From positions 20,589-84,588 of the forward strand of contig JAFSMS010000046.1 of NCBI GenBank assembly GCA_017447815.1: a DNA stretch of 64,000 nt. Reading direction: 5' to 3'. Shown piece after piece: positions 41,287-50,571 of the stretch. Made by a program: the position numbers and the translations under genes. How positions within the stretch are numbered: position 1 is the first letter of the stretch; each line of letters begins with the position of its first letter. The notes under the pieces were generated by a model, which was given only the letters and a program-made list of their open reading frames with translations, was not told the origin of the DNA and ran no database searches. The stretch is from Bacteroidales bacterium. GTDB lineage: Bacteria; Bacteroidota; Bacteroidia; Bacteroidales; UBA932.

Positions 41287-43284
41287 TTATACTTGCTTCA
41301 ATACCATAGCGCACCGGGCCGGCAGATACACCCGGAGGGTGTGGTCGTAGGCCTGGTTGCCGTTGGGGCATCTCTCGGGCAAGGCAATGTGATGCTCTTC
41401 CTTGCTGAGACGGGCGAATCCGTCGTAACGGGGCTCGTCACTGTCGAGAACATTCACATAGTCTCCTGCAGGGGCGGAGAAGCCATAATCGGCAAACGAC
41501 CCGGCAGGCGAGAAATTCAGTGCAAAGATACAGTTTTTCCGTTTGAAAATCAAGATTTTCTTCTCCTCGTCCGCCACCAGAAGTTCCGGACGCACGTTCA
41601 GGACGCCCTCTTTTCTCATCAGGTGGACCATATCCTCGTCGAAATTGCGGAGAAGGCCGTAGCGGAGGTCGGGATTATCGGAAAGGGACCACTGCCGGCG
41701 GGCGTACTTGAACGACCAGCCGTTCCCCTCGCGGGGGAAGTCGATCCACTCGGGATGGCCGAACTCGTTGCCCATGAAATTGAGATAACCGTCCCCGGCG
41801 GTGGCGGCGGTCACCAGGCGGATGAGTTTGTGGAGGGCGATGCCGCGGTCCACGACGGCGTTCTGGCTGTCGGTGCGCATGGCAAAGTACATCTCCTTGT
41901 CCATGAGGCGGAAGATGATGGTCTTGTCCCCCACGAGGGCCTGGTCGTGGCATTCGGCATAGGAGATGGTCTTTTCCTCGGCCCGTTTTCCGGTGAGTTC
42001 ATTCCAGATTTCCCCCATGGACCACTGCTCGTCGCTGCGTTCCTTAATCCACTTGATCCAGTGGTCGGCGACGCCCATGGACATGCGGAAGTCGAAGCCT
42101 ACGCCGAAGGCCTCGAACGGGGCGGCCAGGCCGGCCATGGCCGATACATCCTCGGCAATGGTGATGCCGCTGGGATTCATCTCCTTCACCAGCATGTTCG
42201 CAAGTGCCAGGTAAATCACGGCGTCTTCGTCCACGCCGCTGTCGAAGTACAGGTCGTAGTGGCCGAAATCCTTGCCCAGGCCGTGGTCCCAGTACAGCAT
42301 GGAGGTAACGCCGTCGAAACGGAATCCGTCGATGTGATACTCTTCCATCCAGTATTTCACGTTGGACAGGAGGAAATAGCGGGTGGCATCCTTACCGTAG
42401 TCGAAGCAGCGGGAGCCCCAGGCGGGATGGTCTCCCTTGGGGCCGGAGTGGAAGTACAGATAGTCCGTGCCGTCAAACTCGGCGAGGCCTTCCAGGGTGT
42501 TTTTCACGCTGTGGCTGTGCACGATGTCCATGATGACGGCAATGCCCTTCCCGTGGGCGTCGTCCACCAGGGCCTTGAACTCCTCGGGCGTTCCAAAACG
42601 GGAACTCAGGGCGAAGAAATTGCTCACCTGATAGCCGAAGGAACCGTAGTAAGGGTGCTCCTGCAGGGCCATGATCTGGATGGTGTCATACCCCAGTTTC
42701 TTCACGCGGGGAAGCACATCGCGGCGGAACTCCTCGAACGTACCCACCTTCTCCTTCTCGGTGCCCATGCCGATATGGCATTCATAGATGAACGGATGGG
42801 GGCGCTTTCCGGCATGGCCGTGCTTCCAGACATACTTCCGGGCCGGATCCCACACCTGGGCGCTGAACACCTTGGAGGCCTCGTCCTGCACCACGCGGGT
42901 CACATAGGAAGGGATGCGCTCTCCCCCGCCGCCGGGCCATTCGATGAAGAGTTTGTACAATTGGCCGTGACGAAGGAACATCTCGGGCAGTTTCAACTCC
43001 CAACTGCCGTTTCCCAGGGGTTTCAGGGCATAGCCTTCCGTGCGCTTCCAGTTGTTGAAATCGCCGATCAGGTAAATCTTGTTGGCATTGGGGGCGTACT
43101 CCCGGAACACCCAGGAGCCGTCATCGCACTTGTGAAGACCGTAATACAGGTGGTTGTTGACGGCGTCCTTCAGCAAACCGTCCCCGGCGAGATGCCTGAG
43201 GGTTTGCCAGATGTGCTCGTGACGGGCGTCGATGGCGTCCTTGTAAGGACCCAGCCAGGGATCTGTTTCGTAAATCTTGCGCAT
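41287..43284 (-). CDS. glgB: 1,4-alpha-glucan branching enzyme (GH13)
   Basis: 665 residues from ATG 43284. An upstream in-frame ATG at 43302 overlaps a truncated dispersed repeat and is a weaker choice. A CBM48 domain (YAPNANKIYLIGDFNNWKR) precedes the GH13 barrel: DIVHSHSV, nucleophile region DGFRFDGVTSMLYWDHG, acid region TIAEDVSAM and the later CHDQ. The size and motifs match the eukaryote-like GlgB class. It introduces alpha-1,6 branches. First of the five glycogen genes, about 29 bases after xseB. Confidence 0.95.
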   Translation of the reverse strand: MRKIYETDPWLGPYKDAIDARHEHIWQTLRHLAGDGLLKDAVNNHLYYGLHKCDDGSWVFREYAPNANKIYLIGDFNNWKRTEGYALKPLGNGSWELKLPEMFLRHGQLYKLFIEWPGGGGERIPSYVTRVVQDEASKVFSAQVWDPARKYVWKHGHAGKRPHPFIYECHIGMGTEKEKVGTFEEFRRDVLPRVKKLGYDTIQIMALQEHPYYGSFGYQVSNFFALSSRFGTPEEFKALVDDAHGKGIAVIMDIVHSHSVKNTLEGLAEFDGTDYLYFHSGPKGDHPAWGSRCFDYGKDATRYFLLSNVKYWMEEYHIDGFRFDGVTSMLYWDHGLGKDFGHYDLYFDSGVDEDAVIYLALANMLVKEMNPSGITIAEDVSAMAGLAAPFEAFGVGFDFRMSMGVADHWIKWIKERSDEQWSMGEIWNELTGKRAEEKTISYAECHDQALVGDKTIIFRLMDKEMYFAMRTDSQNAVVDRGIALHKLIRLVTAATAGDGYLNFMGNEFGHPEWIDFPREGNGWSFKYARRQWSLSDNPDLRYGLLRNFDEDMVHLMRKEGVLNVRPELLVADEEKKILIFKRKNCIFALNFSPAGSFADYGFSAPAGDYVNVLDSDEPRYDGFARLSKEEHHIALPERCPNGNQAYDHTLRVYLPARCAMVLKQV

Positions 43285-43296
43285 ATTCTGTCGTTT

Positions 43297-43314
43297 TGTC
43301 ATTCTGAGGAATCT
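43297..43314 (-). repeat. 27-bp dispersed repeat, copy C (internally deleted)
   Basis: TGTCATTCTGAGGAATCT keeps both ends of the repeat but lacks the central CGAAGCGAA unit. It overlaps the stop codon of xseB. Confidence 0.6.
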
Positions 43315-43501
43315 ACTCTTTGTCCAAACTGTCTATTTTTTCCTTCACGCTGCGGAGATAATCCCGGCACTGGCCCAGCAACTGCTTGCTGCGCCCCACC
43401 AGGGCGTCGATATCATCCAGGCGGGTTTCCGGATTCTCCACCTTTGCCGCAATCTCCTCCAACTCGGCAATCGCCTTCGCATAGTCAAATTTCTCGTTCA
43501 T
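43313..43501 (-). CDS. xseB: Exodeoxyribonuclease VII small subunit
   Basis: 62 residues, a helical protein with DYAKAIAELEEIAAKVENPE at the start and GQCRDYLRSVKEKI further on, the XseB signature. It binds XseA to form the bidirectional single-strand exonuclease. Overlaps the xseA stop by four bases (ATGA). Confidence 0.9.
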   Translation of the reverse strand: MNEKFDYAKAIAELEEIAAKVENPETRLDDIDALVGRSKQLLGQCRDYLRSVKEKIDSLDKE

Positions 43502-44820
43502 GCTATATGGGTTTTGTCATTGTCTATCCTTTCGCTGTAAATCTCGTCCACCCGGGCCTGCAGCGAGCCGTCCGAAAAACGGACGCCGATGCGGTCCCCG
43601 ACCGACACTTTTTCCACCGTCTTGAGCACCTGCCGGTCCTTGCCGGTCACCAGCACATAGCCCAGGGAAAGGATGTTCCGCGGGTCGGTGGCCTTGATGC
43701 GCGCTTCCTTGAGCGCCACGGCCGATATTTCCTGACTCACCCGGGCCGATGCGGCGAACTGCAGCCGGTGCAGCACCCTGTCCCGGAGCGCGGCCACTTC
43801 GCCGTACTTCCCGAAGAGCCCGCGCGAGATGCGTCCCGAGGCCCGCAGCAAGGCGTTTTCCTGGGCGTTCATTTTCCGGGTGAGTGCCAGGCGGATGCGG
43901 GCCTGCACGGTGTTCACCTGCCGGTCCATGTCTGCGATGCGGCGCTGCACGGATTGTTGCACGCGGGCGTTGAGGGTGTCCAGGATGGCATCCTGCGCCT
44001 TGTACGCCTGCAGGAAAACGTCGGCCAGCGCGGTGGGCGTTTTTACGGAAGCATGCGCCACCATGTCGGCAATGTGTACGTCTTTGTCATGGCCGATGGC
44101 CGTGACGACGGGCACGGGGCAGGTGGCGATGGCGACGGCCAGGTCATAGTCGTCAAAACAGGACAGGTCCAGTTCGCTGCCGCCGCCCCGCAGGATGAGG
44201 ATGGCGTCGTAAGGCTGCTCCCCCGCCTCCAGCAGCGCCGCCCGGATGGAAGCGGGCGCCTGCTCCCCCTGCATGAAGGCTTCCAGCAGGTCCAGCCGGA
44301 AGACATATCCTTCCGGATTGCGAAGCAGATGATTCCTGAAATCCTGATAACCGGCAGCCGTTTTGGACGTGATGACGGCCAGCCGGTACGGGACATCCGG
44401 CAAGGCCAGTTCCTTTTGCATTTCCATGTAGCCGCCGGCGGTGAGCCGTTCGATGGAACGCTTGCGCTCCAAAGCCTTTTCTCCCAGGGTGAAGGCGGGG
44501 TCGATATCGTCGATGAAAAGGGAAATGCCGTACAGTTCGCTGAAACTGACCTGCACCCGCACCAGAACGGTGATGCCCGCCTGGAGGGGCTGTCCCGTCT
44601 TTTCTTCAAAGACGGATTTGATGATGGGATAATTCCATTTCCAGATCATGGCCCGGGCCTCGGCCACAGGCTTCCCGCCCCGGGACTGCGTGAGGGAAAG
44701 ATAACAGTGGCCGTTGCTGCGGGGGCTCCAGGAAGCGATCTCCGCCTTGACCCAATATCTCCCCGGGAAAGCTTCCGCCACGCCCTCCTTGATGTGGAGT
44801 TGGAGCTCCAGCAAGTCCAT
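43498..44820 (-). CDS. xseA: Exodeoxyribonuclease VII large subunit
   Basis: 440 residues from ATG 44820; ATG 44838 is also possible but lies only seven bases after the -7 box. The N-terminal OB-fold (YWVKAEIASWSPRSNGHCYLSL) and the catalytic region (LAVITSKTAAGYQDF, ILRGGGSELDLSCFDDYDLA, TAIGHDKDVHIADMVA) are intact. The long coiled coil at about 270-350 binds XseB copies. The enzyme degrades single-stranded DNA from both ends. It leads the operon that continues into glycogen metabolism. Confidence 0.93.
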   Translation of the reverse strand: MDLLELQLHIKEGVAEAFPGRYWVKAEIASWSPRSNGHCYLSLTQSRGGKPVAEARAMIWKWNYPIIKSVFEEKTGQPLQAGITVLVRVQVSFSELYGISLFIDDIDPAFTLGEKALERKRSIERLTAGGYMEMQKELALPDVPYRLAVITSKTAAGYQDFRNHLLRNPEGYVFRLDLLEAFMQGEQAPASIRAALLEAGEQPYDAILILRGGGSELDLSCFDDYDLAVAIATCPVPVVTAIGHDKDVHIADMVAHASVKTPTALADVFLQAYKAQDAILDTLNARVQQSVQRRIADMDRQVNTVQARIRLALTRKMNAQENALLRASGRISRGLFGKYGEVAALRDRVLHRLQFAASARVSQEISAVALKEARIKATDPRNILSLGYVLVTGKDRQVLKTVEKVSVGDRIGVRFSDGSLQARVDEIYSERIDNDKTHIA

Positions 44821-44845
44821 ATAATCCCTCTCTTCCATTAGTTTA

Positions 44846-44853
44846 CAAAGATA
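44846..44853 (-). promoter_or_regulatory. -7 box for the xseAB-glycogen operon
   Basis: Minus-strand TATCTTTG. It abuts the terminator of the der-nadE unit and is the only clear promoter before ribF, 13 kb downstream. Confidence 0.5.
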
Positions 44854-44885
44854 AAAAAAATCCGTGGAAAAACATCCGCGGATTT
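44852..44885 (-). terminator. Intrinsic terminator of der-nadE
   Basis: AAATCCGCGGA and TCCACGGATTT (11-bp stem, one G-U pair, 6-base loop) followed by a run of T on the minus strand, starting six bases after the nadE stop. Confidence 0.75.
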
Positions 44886-44890
44886 GAAAT

Positions 44891-45628
44891 CTAAAGTTCC
44901 GGTGAAAAATGGGGTATCGGTTGCAGTTTGAACAGGTTCTGCACATGCTTCCGGTCAATCAGCGCCTTGGTGTCGGGGTCTTCACATACTCCGGTTCGGA
45001 TATACTTGTCCAGGACGGCATAAGTGAAGCCCAGGTTGTCCTCGTCCGTGAGGCCGGTAAGGCCGTCGGAAGGGGCTTTTTCCACCAGGTCCAGCGGCAG
45101 TCCCATCACCTTGCCGATGGCCACCACTTCCTGCACGGTGAGCCCGCCCAGGGGCGAAAAGTCGCCGGCGGCATCTCCGTAACGGGTACTGTAACCCACC
45201 CAGTCTTCGGAAAGGTTGCAGGTGTTCACCACCCGGCCGTTGTTGCTCTGGGAGACGGCATACAGGGCCGTCATCCGGAGACGGGGAGCCATGTTGATCT
45301 TCGTCTGCCGGCTGGCAGGACTGCCCAGCCGGGCCTCCACTTCCGCCATCAGGGCGTCATAGGCCGGGCCGATATTGACGTTGTAGCGGCGGATGCCCAG
45401 GTGGTCGATCAGACGGAAGGAATCGTCGATGTCCGGCTGCACCCCGTTGGGCATGGTGACGCCGATGACGCGGTCTTTCCCGAGGGCTTCGGCGCAGAGG
45501 GCCGCGCAGACGCTGCTGTCCTTGCCGCCGGAGATACCCAGTACAGCATTGCAGCCGGGACCGTTCTGTTCAAACCAGTCCCTTATCCACTGGACGCAAG
45601 CGTCCTTTACTTTTAATGCATCAAACAT
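44891..45628 (-). CDS. nadE: NAD+ synthetase (ammonia-dependent type)
   Basis: 245 residues from ATG 45628 (MFDALKVKDACV); the frame is open 42 bases further but inside der. SGGKDSSVCAAL is the P-loop PP-binding motif of N-type ATP pyrophosphatases, and TCNLSEDWVGYSTRYGD and KAPSDGL are NadE blocks. There is no glutaminase domain, so it should use ammonia to amidate nicotinic acid adenine dinucleotide. It overlaps the der stop region by a few bases and ends just before a terminator. Confidence 0.93.
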   Translation of the reverse strand: MFDALKVKDACVQWIRDWFEQNGPGCNAVLGISGGKDSSVCAALCAEALGKDRVIGVTMPNGVQPDIDDSFRLIDHLGIRRYNVNIGPAYDALMAEVEARLGSPASRQTKINMAPRLRMTALYAVSQSNNGRVVNTCNLSEDWVGYSTRYGDAAGDFSPLGGLTVQEVVAIGKVMGLPLDLVEKAPSDGLTGLTDEDNLGFTYAVLDKYIRTGVCEDPDTKALIDRKHVQNLFKLQPIPHFSPEL

Positions 45629-45629
45629 A

Positions 45630-46937
45630 CTATTTCGCTCTGGTATAAACCTGGATCGGGCAGCCCTCAAAGTCGAAGTGCTCGCGGAGTTTGTTTTCCA
45701 GGAAACGTTTGTACGGGTCCTTCACCCACTGGGGCAGGTTGCAGAAGAAGGCAAACTGCGGCGTACGGGTGGGAAGCTGCGTTACATACTTGATCTTGAT
45801 GTACTTGCCCTTCCATGCCGGCGGCGGATAATTCTCGATTTCCGGGAGCATGGCATCGTTGAGTTGGGAGGTGGGAATCTTCCGGGACATGTTCTCCGCC
45901 ACGCGGGCGGCGGCGTCCAGCACATCCAGGATGCGCTGCTTGTTGAGTACGGAAGTGAAGATGATGGGGATATCGTTGAAGGGGGCCAGGCGGGCCTTGA
46001 GGCCCTCGGTGTAATCCCGCATGGTGTTGACGTCCTTCTCGAAGAGGTCCCACTTGTTCACCACCAGCACGCAGCCCTTGCGGTTTTTCTGGATTACATT
46101 GAAGATATTCAGATCCTGCGCTTCCAGGCCCGTGGTGGCGTCGATCATCAGGATGCACACATCCGAATGCTCGATGGTGCGCATGGCGCGGAGCACGGAA
46201 TAGAACTCCAGGTCTTCGGTCACCTTGCCGCGCTTGCGCATTCCGGCCGTGTCCACAATCATGAACTCATGGCCGAACTTGTTGTAATAGGTGGAGATGG
46301 AGTCCCGCGTGGTGCCGGCGACCGGCGTCACGATATTGCGTTCCTCGCCCAGCAGGGCGTTGGTGAGGGAACTCTTGCCCACGTTGGGACGGCCCACGAT
46401 GGCGATGTGCGGGAGGTCGGCGTGGTCGTCATCGGCCCCGTCATCGGCCGGAAGGGCCTTCACGATCTCGTCCAGAAGGTCTCCGGTGCCGGATCCGTTG
46501 GCGGCCGATATGGTCCAGACCTCTCCCAGGCCCAGGCCGTAGAAATCGAAGGCGTCGTACATTTTCTCGCCGGTGTCCACCTTGTTCACGCAGAGGACCA
46601 CGGGCTTCTTGCTGCGGCGCAGCAAATCGGCGATTTCCGAATCGTAGTCCGTGATGCCGGTCGCGGCTTCGCACATGAACAGGACCACGTCGGCCTCTTC
46701 GATGGCAATGCCCACCTGACGGCGGATGGCGTCCTCGAAGACGTCGTCCGAGTTGGAGGTGTATCCGCCCGTGTCCACCACGGAGAATTCGCGGCCGCAC
46801 CATTCACATTTGCCATAATGCCGGTCGCGGGTGACGCCGGCGGTTTCGTCCACAATTGCCTGACGCATGCCCACCAGACGGTTGAACAGCGTCGATTTTC
46901 CTACGTTCGGTCTCCCGACTATCGCTACGAGTGCCAT
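45630..46937 (-). CDS. der: Ribosome-assembly GTPase Der (EngA)
   Basis: 435 residues with two tandem GTPase domains: [14 protein letters not shown] (residue 8) and [14 protein letters not shown] (about 180), each with DTGGY/DTAGM and NKVD/NKWD, then the C-terminal KH-like domain. Der acts in 50S subunit maturation. The promoter lies inside the 3' end of the upstream phosphoethanolamine-transferase-like gene, and a dispersed repeat (46952-46978) forms part of the leader. Confidence 0.97.
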   Translation of the reverse strand: MALVAIVGRPNVGKSTLFNRLVGMRQAIVDETAGVTRDRHYGKCEWCGREFSVVDTGGYTSNSDDVFEDAIRRQVGIAIEEADVVLFMCEAATGITDYDSEIADLLRRSKKPVVLCVNKVDTGEKMYDAFDFYGLGLGEVWTISAANGSGTGDLLDEIVKALPADDGADDDHADLPHIAIVGRPNVGKSSLTNALLGEERNIVTPVAGTTRDSISTYYNKFGHEFMIVDTAGMRKRGKVTEDLEFYSVLRAMRTIEHSDVCILMIDATTGLEAQDLNIFNVIQKNRKGCVLVVNKWDLFEKDVNTMRDYTEGLKARLAPFNDIPIIFTSVLNKQRILDVLDAAARVAENMSRKIPTSQLNDAMLPEIENYPPPAWKGKYIKIKYVTQLPTRTPQFAFFCNLPQWVKDPYKRFLENKLREHFDFEGCPIQVYTRAK

Positions 46938-46951
46938 AATACTTCTGTTTT

Positions 46952-46978
46952 AGATTCTTCGCTTCGCTCAGAATGACA
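46952..46978 (+). repeat. 27-bp dispersed repeat, copy D
   Basis: Perfect copy (core TTCTTCGCTTCGCTCAGAAT) placed right after the stop codon of the phosphoethanolamine-transferase-like gene and within the der leader. Confidence 0.85.
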
Positions 46979-46979
46979 A

Positions 46980-48494
46980 TCAATTTGCAAAGATACACAT
47001 TTCTTCGTCAAAAACGGGCGATTCGATGCCGAAGAAATGCAAAACCGAGTGAAAAACGTGGTGCTGCCCCACCCGGGGAAGGGCCTTCAACCGCTCGTGC
47101 GGCGCCCACACCACGAAGGGAATCTCAATCTGCTCGCGCGGCGCCATGGCCATGGGAACCCCGTGCATGTACAAGTTGTTCTCCCCGAGGGACTCTCCGT
47201 GGTCCGAGACATAGAGCACGCAGCCGCGGCGGTCGGGAAGGCTCCGGAGCACTTCGATGGCCGAATGCATGAGATAGTCGGCATATACGACGCTGTTGTC
47301 ATAGGCGTTGAAGAGTTCGTCCCGGCTCACCTTTCCCATCTCCACCGAGGGATTGATGGGTGTAAACACCTCGAATTCAGGCGGATAATTGCTAAAATAT
47401 GCCGGCCCGTGATTGGTGTAGGTATGGATCACCACAAACACCTTGTCGCTCTCGCTGGCAAGGATATCCTCCCGGAGGCCTTCCAGCAGGATGCCGTCAT
47501 AACGGTCATCGGCCTCGGGGAAACGCTCTTTGAGGTTTCCCTTGCGGAAGTATTTTTCCGTATGCACCGGCGGCTCGCCCCAGTTGGAGGTGCGCCACGA
47601 AACGTCCACGCCGGCCCGCTCCAGGTAATTGGGCAGAATCTCATACAGATCCGGCGTATCCTTGTACTCGAGGATGGCCTTGACGCCGGCCCGGGTATAT
47701 GTGGCGGAGGCGTCGGCCACATAGGCCGTCACCGAATCGCGGGAAGTGTAGGGGTTGGTCTCCTTTCCGTAACCGTACAGGGAGAAATGGTCCCGGCGGG
47801 CCGATTCTCCGATGATGAGAACGCACACGTCGCGGCTGTCGGAGACCGACACCGGATCCGGCAACGGGATTTCCTTCACTTCCTGCTGCCTTTTCCCCGC
47901 CTCGTAGCGGATGGTGTTCACGATATAGGACCAGGGAGCCACCAGGGCGCCCAGTTCGGTGGAATGGCGGTCGATCCAGGGCCAGTTCTTCATGTTTCCG
48001 AAGACCAGGAGCGCGATGAGGGCAAGGGCTCCTCCCACCTTTGCGGCAAAGCCCTTCCAACTGCCGTAATCCACCTTCCGGCCAAAGACATACAGCATGG
48101 GGATAAAGCCCAGCAGGAGCACATACAGGATGAACGCCCAGGAGAAAAAGCCGGAGGCTTCCGAATACTGTGTAGTGATGGCATTCCCCATCATTTCGTC
48201 CGTGATGAACACGTTGTACGTATTCACGAAATAGAGCATGACGGCGTCTCCGAAAAGGGTGAAGGCCAGGATGAACTTGCCCGCTTTCCGGAAACAGAAC
48301 ACCAGCAGATAATAGAAGACGAAATTGAGCGCCAGCAGAAGGAGCACCGCCGTGGCAAAGATGGCCACGCCGTTGAATCCCCCTTCCAGATGCTGCCTCA
48401 GGTAGGTGAAAAAAGGGACGTGGAAAGCACATACCGTGTATATGCTCAATACGAGGCTGTATATCCCCAGGGAGGCTTTTTCCTTGAAAATCAT
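46980..48494 (-). CDS. Phosphoethanolamine transferase-like sulfatase-fold membrane enzyme
   Basis: 504 residues from ATG 48494 (ATGA overlap with the preceding gene). Five hydrophobic segments lie in the first 175 residues, followed by a periplasmic alkaline-phosphatase-fold domain: VLIIGESARRDHFSLYGYGKETNP with the nucleophile region (a Ser/Thr near TNPY), VIHTYTNHGP, and SDHGESLGENNLYMHG for the metal site. This is the EptA/CptA layout: transfer of phosphoethanolamine to lipid A or core sugar. The YGY-ETNP start and the EN-Y-HG end fit that group better than arylsulfatases. Final gene of the yihA chain. Confidence 0.85.
   Translation of the reverse strand: MIFKEKASLGIYSLVLSIYTVCAFHVPFFTYLRQHLEGGFNGVAIFATAVLLLLALNFVFYYLLVFCFRKAGKFILAFTLFGDAVMLYFVNTYNVFITDEMMGNAITTQYSEASGFFSWAFILYVLLLGFIPMLYVFGRKVDYGSWKGFAAKVGGALALIALLVFGNMKNWPWIDRHSTELGALVAPWSYIVNTIRYEAGKRQQEVKEIPLPDPVSVSDSRDVCVLIIGESARRDHFSLYGYGKETNPYTSRDSVTAYVADASATYTRAGVKAILEYKDTPDLYEILPNYLERAGVDVSWRTSNWGEPPVHTEKYFRKGNLKERFPEADDRYDGILLEGLREDILASESDKVFVVIHTYTNHGPAYFSNYPPEFEVFTPINPSVEMGKVSRDELFNAYDNSVVYADYLMHSAIEVLRSLPDRRGCVLYVSDHGESLGENNLYMHGVPMAMAPREQIEIPFVVWAPHERLKALPRVGQHHVFHSVLHFFGIESPVFDEEMCIFAN
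46988..46995 (-). promoter_or_regulatory. -7 box for der-nadE
   Basis: Minus-strand TATCTTTG within the last codons of the upstream gene; the leader of about 46 bases includes repeat copy D. Confidence 0.5.
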
Positions 48495-49687
48495 TTCCAC
48501 AGTCTGAACAGAAGCCATGCCGTACCGGCGCAGAGGACGGCCAGCAGCAGGTTAAAGAGCAGCGTCAGGGGCAGGTTCACCGGCTGCGGCGCAGGGTCGA
48601 AGGGACTTTCCCGGACCGAGGCGTCATACCGGGCGAAGGGGTTGGTGTAGATCACCGCCCCGTCCGGGAAAAAGGCTGTCATGCGCGCATAAGGCTCCCC
48701 TTCCGGGAGCGCGTAGCGGATGCTGCAGGTGTCGGTTTCCATGAGGAGCGTCCGGTGCCCCGCTCCGCCTATGCGGATGCTGTCGGCCTTCTGCGAAAGG
48801 GTGAGATACAGTTCATTCCCTTCCAGGCCGATGGCCTCCACCGTGGGCAGTTCCCGGTTTTTCTCCCGTTTCACCGCCCAGTCTCCGTCCCCGTAGTCGG
48901 GAACGCGCATGGCATAGAAGCAGCCGCTCCGGAGGGTTTTCCGGATGTCTTCATAGGTACCGGACGGCGTGCGGAGGAAATTGCAGCGGATGGCGGTGAG
49001 CCAATGCCGCTCCGGATGGTGCAGATCGTCATTGGCCAGGCCGAAACTGTAGTGCCCGGCGCTCAGCGCCGCATCCCAGTATTCATTCTCGGTACTGATG
49101 TGCGTATCCAGTTCCATCAACTGATAGCCCGACAGCAGCGCCATGCGCTCACCGGTGGTTCCCACGGTGCGGTAAGGATGGTTGATCTGGATGAAGTCGG
49201 AATCGGCCCCCAGGCGGTCCAGTTCGAACTGCATCTGCGAAGCCAGCAGGGGCAGCAGCGGATCCCAATGCTTTACGGAAGGGCTTCCGAACACCAGTTT
49301 GTGGAACTTGAAGGGGCTGTACCCCTGTTCGTACACATTCACCTGCAGGGTGCTGTCGTAGGGATGTTCCGTAATCTCGTTGTGGTTGGAGAAGGTGACG
49401 ATGTCGTAGCCGAGGCTCCGCAGCACGCTGTCGGTATAGGCCGCATCGTAAGGGCATTCGTTCATGGGCCAGGGGCCTTTCACGCGGGTGTGGGTATGGA
49501 AATTGGCCCGTTTCCAGGCCGATGCGGAATCCATCGCACTGTACGGATTGAAGATATCCGGACCGCTGAAAGGCTGCGGCGCACGGAAATTGTAAATGGG
49601 ACTCACGCCGGTGATCCACACCAGGAGGAGAAACAGCAGCGCCAGCGAACCCAGCAGCCTGCCGATAAATAGTAAGGCTCGTTTCAT
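48491..49687 (-). CDS. Membrane-anchored PHP-domain-like protein
   Basis: 398 residues with a hydrophobic segment at each end (about 8-28 and 375-394). The centre has the PHP-type pattern NFHTHTRVKG near residue 63, TFSNHNEI near 98, INHPYR near 168, and AND-DLHH near 218, i.e. four metal-binding clusters of a polymerase/histidinol-phosphatase fold facing the periplasm. A phosphoesterase of a lipid or sugar is possible; no substrate can be named. It is bracketed by ATGA overlaps with the diacylglycerol-kinase-like and phosphoethanolamine-transferase-like genes, which suggests phospholipid or lipid A work. Confidence 0.7.
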   Translation of the reverse strand: MKRALLFIGRLLGSLALLFLLLVWITGVSPIYNFRAPQPFSGPDIFNPYSAMDSASAWKRANFHTHTRVKGPWPMNECPYDAAYTDSVLRSLGYDIVTFSNHNEITEHPYDSTLQVNVYEQGYSPFKFHKLVFGSPSVKHWDPLLPLLASQMQFELDRLGADSDFIQINHPYRTVGTTGERMALLSGYQLMELDTHISTENEYWDAALSAGHYSFGLANDDLHHPERHWLTAIRCNFLRTPSGTYEDIRKTLRSGCFYAMRVPDYGDGDWAVKREKNRELPTVEAIGLEGNELYLTLSQKADSIRIGGAGHRTLLMETDTCSIRYALPEGEPYARMTAFFPDGAVIYTNPFARYDASVRESPFDPAPQPVNLPLTLLFNLLLAVLCAGTAWLLFRLWK

Positions 49688-50571
49688 AATCGATTCAGTC
49701 TGGAGGAAGGGACAAGGACCTTCAAGGCTCCTTTCATGACGGACAGTTCAAATTCCGTACCTCCCTCGAAGGGGTCCCCGTCACAGTGGATGGCCCCCGC
49801 GTGGGCACGGGAGATATGGAAGGAATCGCCGCTGAAATGCAGGAAATGCCGGCTGGTGGGCGCCAGGCCGGTCATCAGACGGGTTGCCAGGTCGGGGATC
49901 TCCACGGTGGAGAAAGGACGTACCACGATGATGTCCAGCAAACCGTCCTGCAGGGAAGCCATGGGGGCGATGCGGGCCTGGTTGCCCCACTGGTTGGCAT
50001 TGGCAACCGTCAGGAAGACCGCCTTTCCCTGCCAGGATTCCCCGTCGGCCCCGCGGATGGTGTAAAGGTCTCCGGGATGGTTTTTCCACTCTTCCCAGGC
50101 CAGGGAAATGTACCGGGAAAGGCCGCGGCGGGTAGAGCGGGCGAATTCCAGGCTCACCTGGGCATCCAGGCCCATCCCGGCCGTGCAGAAGAAATACTTC
50201 CCGTCCAGCAGGGCGGCGTCGATACGGGCCTCGCAGCCTTCGTTGAGCGTTTTCACCGCTTTCGCCGGGATGCGGCTGATGCCCAGGTGCAGCGCCAGGC
50301 CGTCTCCGCTGCCGCAGGGGATGATGCCCAGCGTCTTCCCGCTGCCCACAAGCCCCCGGGCCACTTCGCTCACCGTGCCGTCTCCGCCCACGGCCACCAC
50401 CACATCGGCCTTCACGTCCCGGGCCAGTTCTTCGGCCTGGCCGGGCCTTTCCGTAAACTCCACCCGGAGCCGATAAAGCGAGCCGTCAAGATGTTTCTCG
50501 ACGGCTGCCAAAATACCGGATTTGTCTTTCCCCCCGGAGATGGGATTCACGACAAGGCAAATGTCTTTCAT
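49684..50571 (-). CDS. Diacylglycerol/sphingosine kinase family lipid kinase
   Basis: 295 residues. VVNPISGGKDK at the start, VVAVGGDGTVSEVARGL and LGIIPCGSGDGLALHLGI are the DAGK catalytic motifs (GGDGT). YegS/BmrU-type proteins phosphorylate diacylglycerol or related lipids; in Bacteroidota sphingolipid substrates are also conceivable. Four-base overlaps link it with the genes on both sides. Confidence 0.92.
   Translation of the reverse strand: MKDICLVVNPISGGKDKSGILAAVEKHLDGSLYRLRVEFTERPGQAEELARDVKADVVVAVGGDGTVSEVARGLVGSGKTLGIIPCGSGDGLALHLGISRIPAKAVKTLNEGCEARIDAALLDGKYFFCTAGMGLDAQVSLEFARSTRRGLSRYISLAWEEWKNHPGDLYTIRGADGESWQGKAVFLTVANANQWGNQARIAPMASLQDGLLDIIVVRPFSTVEIPDLATRLMTGLAPTSRHFLHFSGDSFHISRAHAGAIHCDGDPFEGGTEFELSVMKGALKVLVPSSRLNRL

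Noticed and set aside
41158-44841. Long plus-strand open frame opposite glgB, xseB and xseA
   Set aside because: Antisense shadow of well-identified genes; no promoter or motif.
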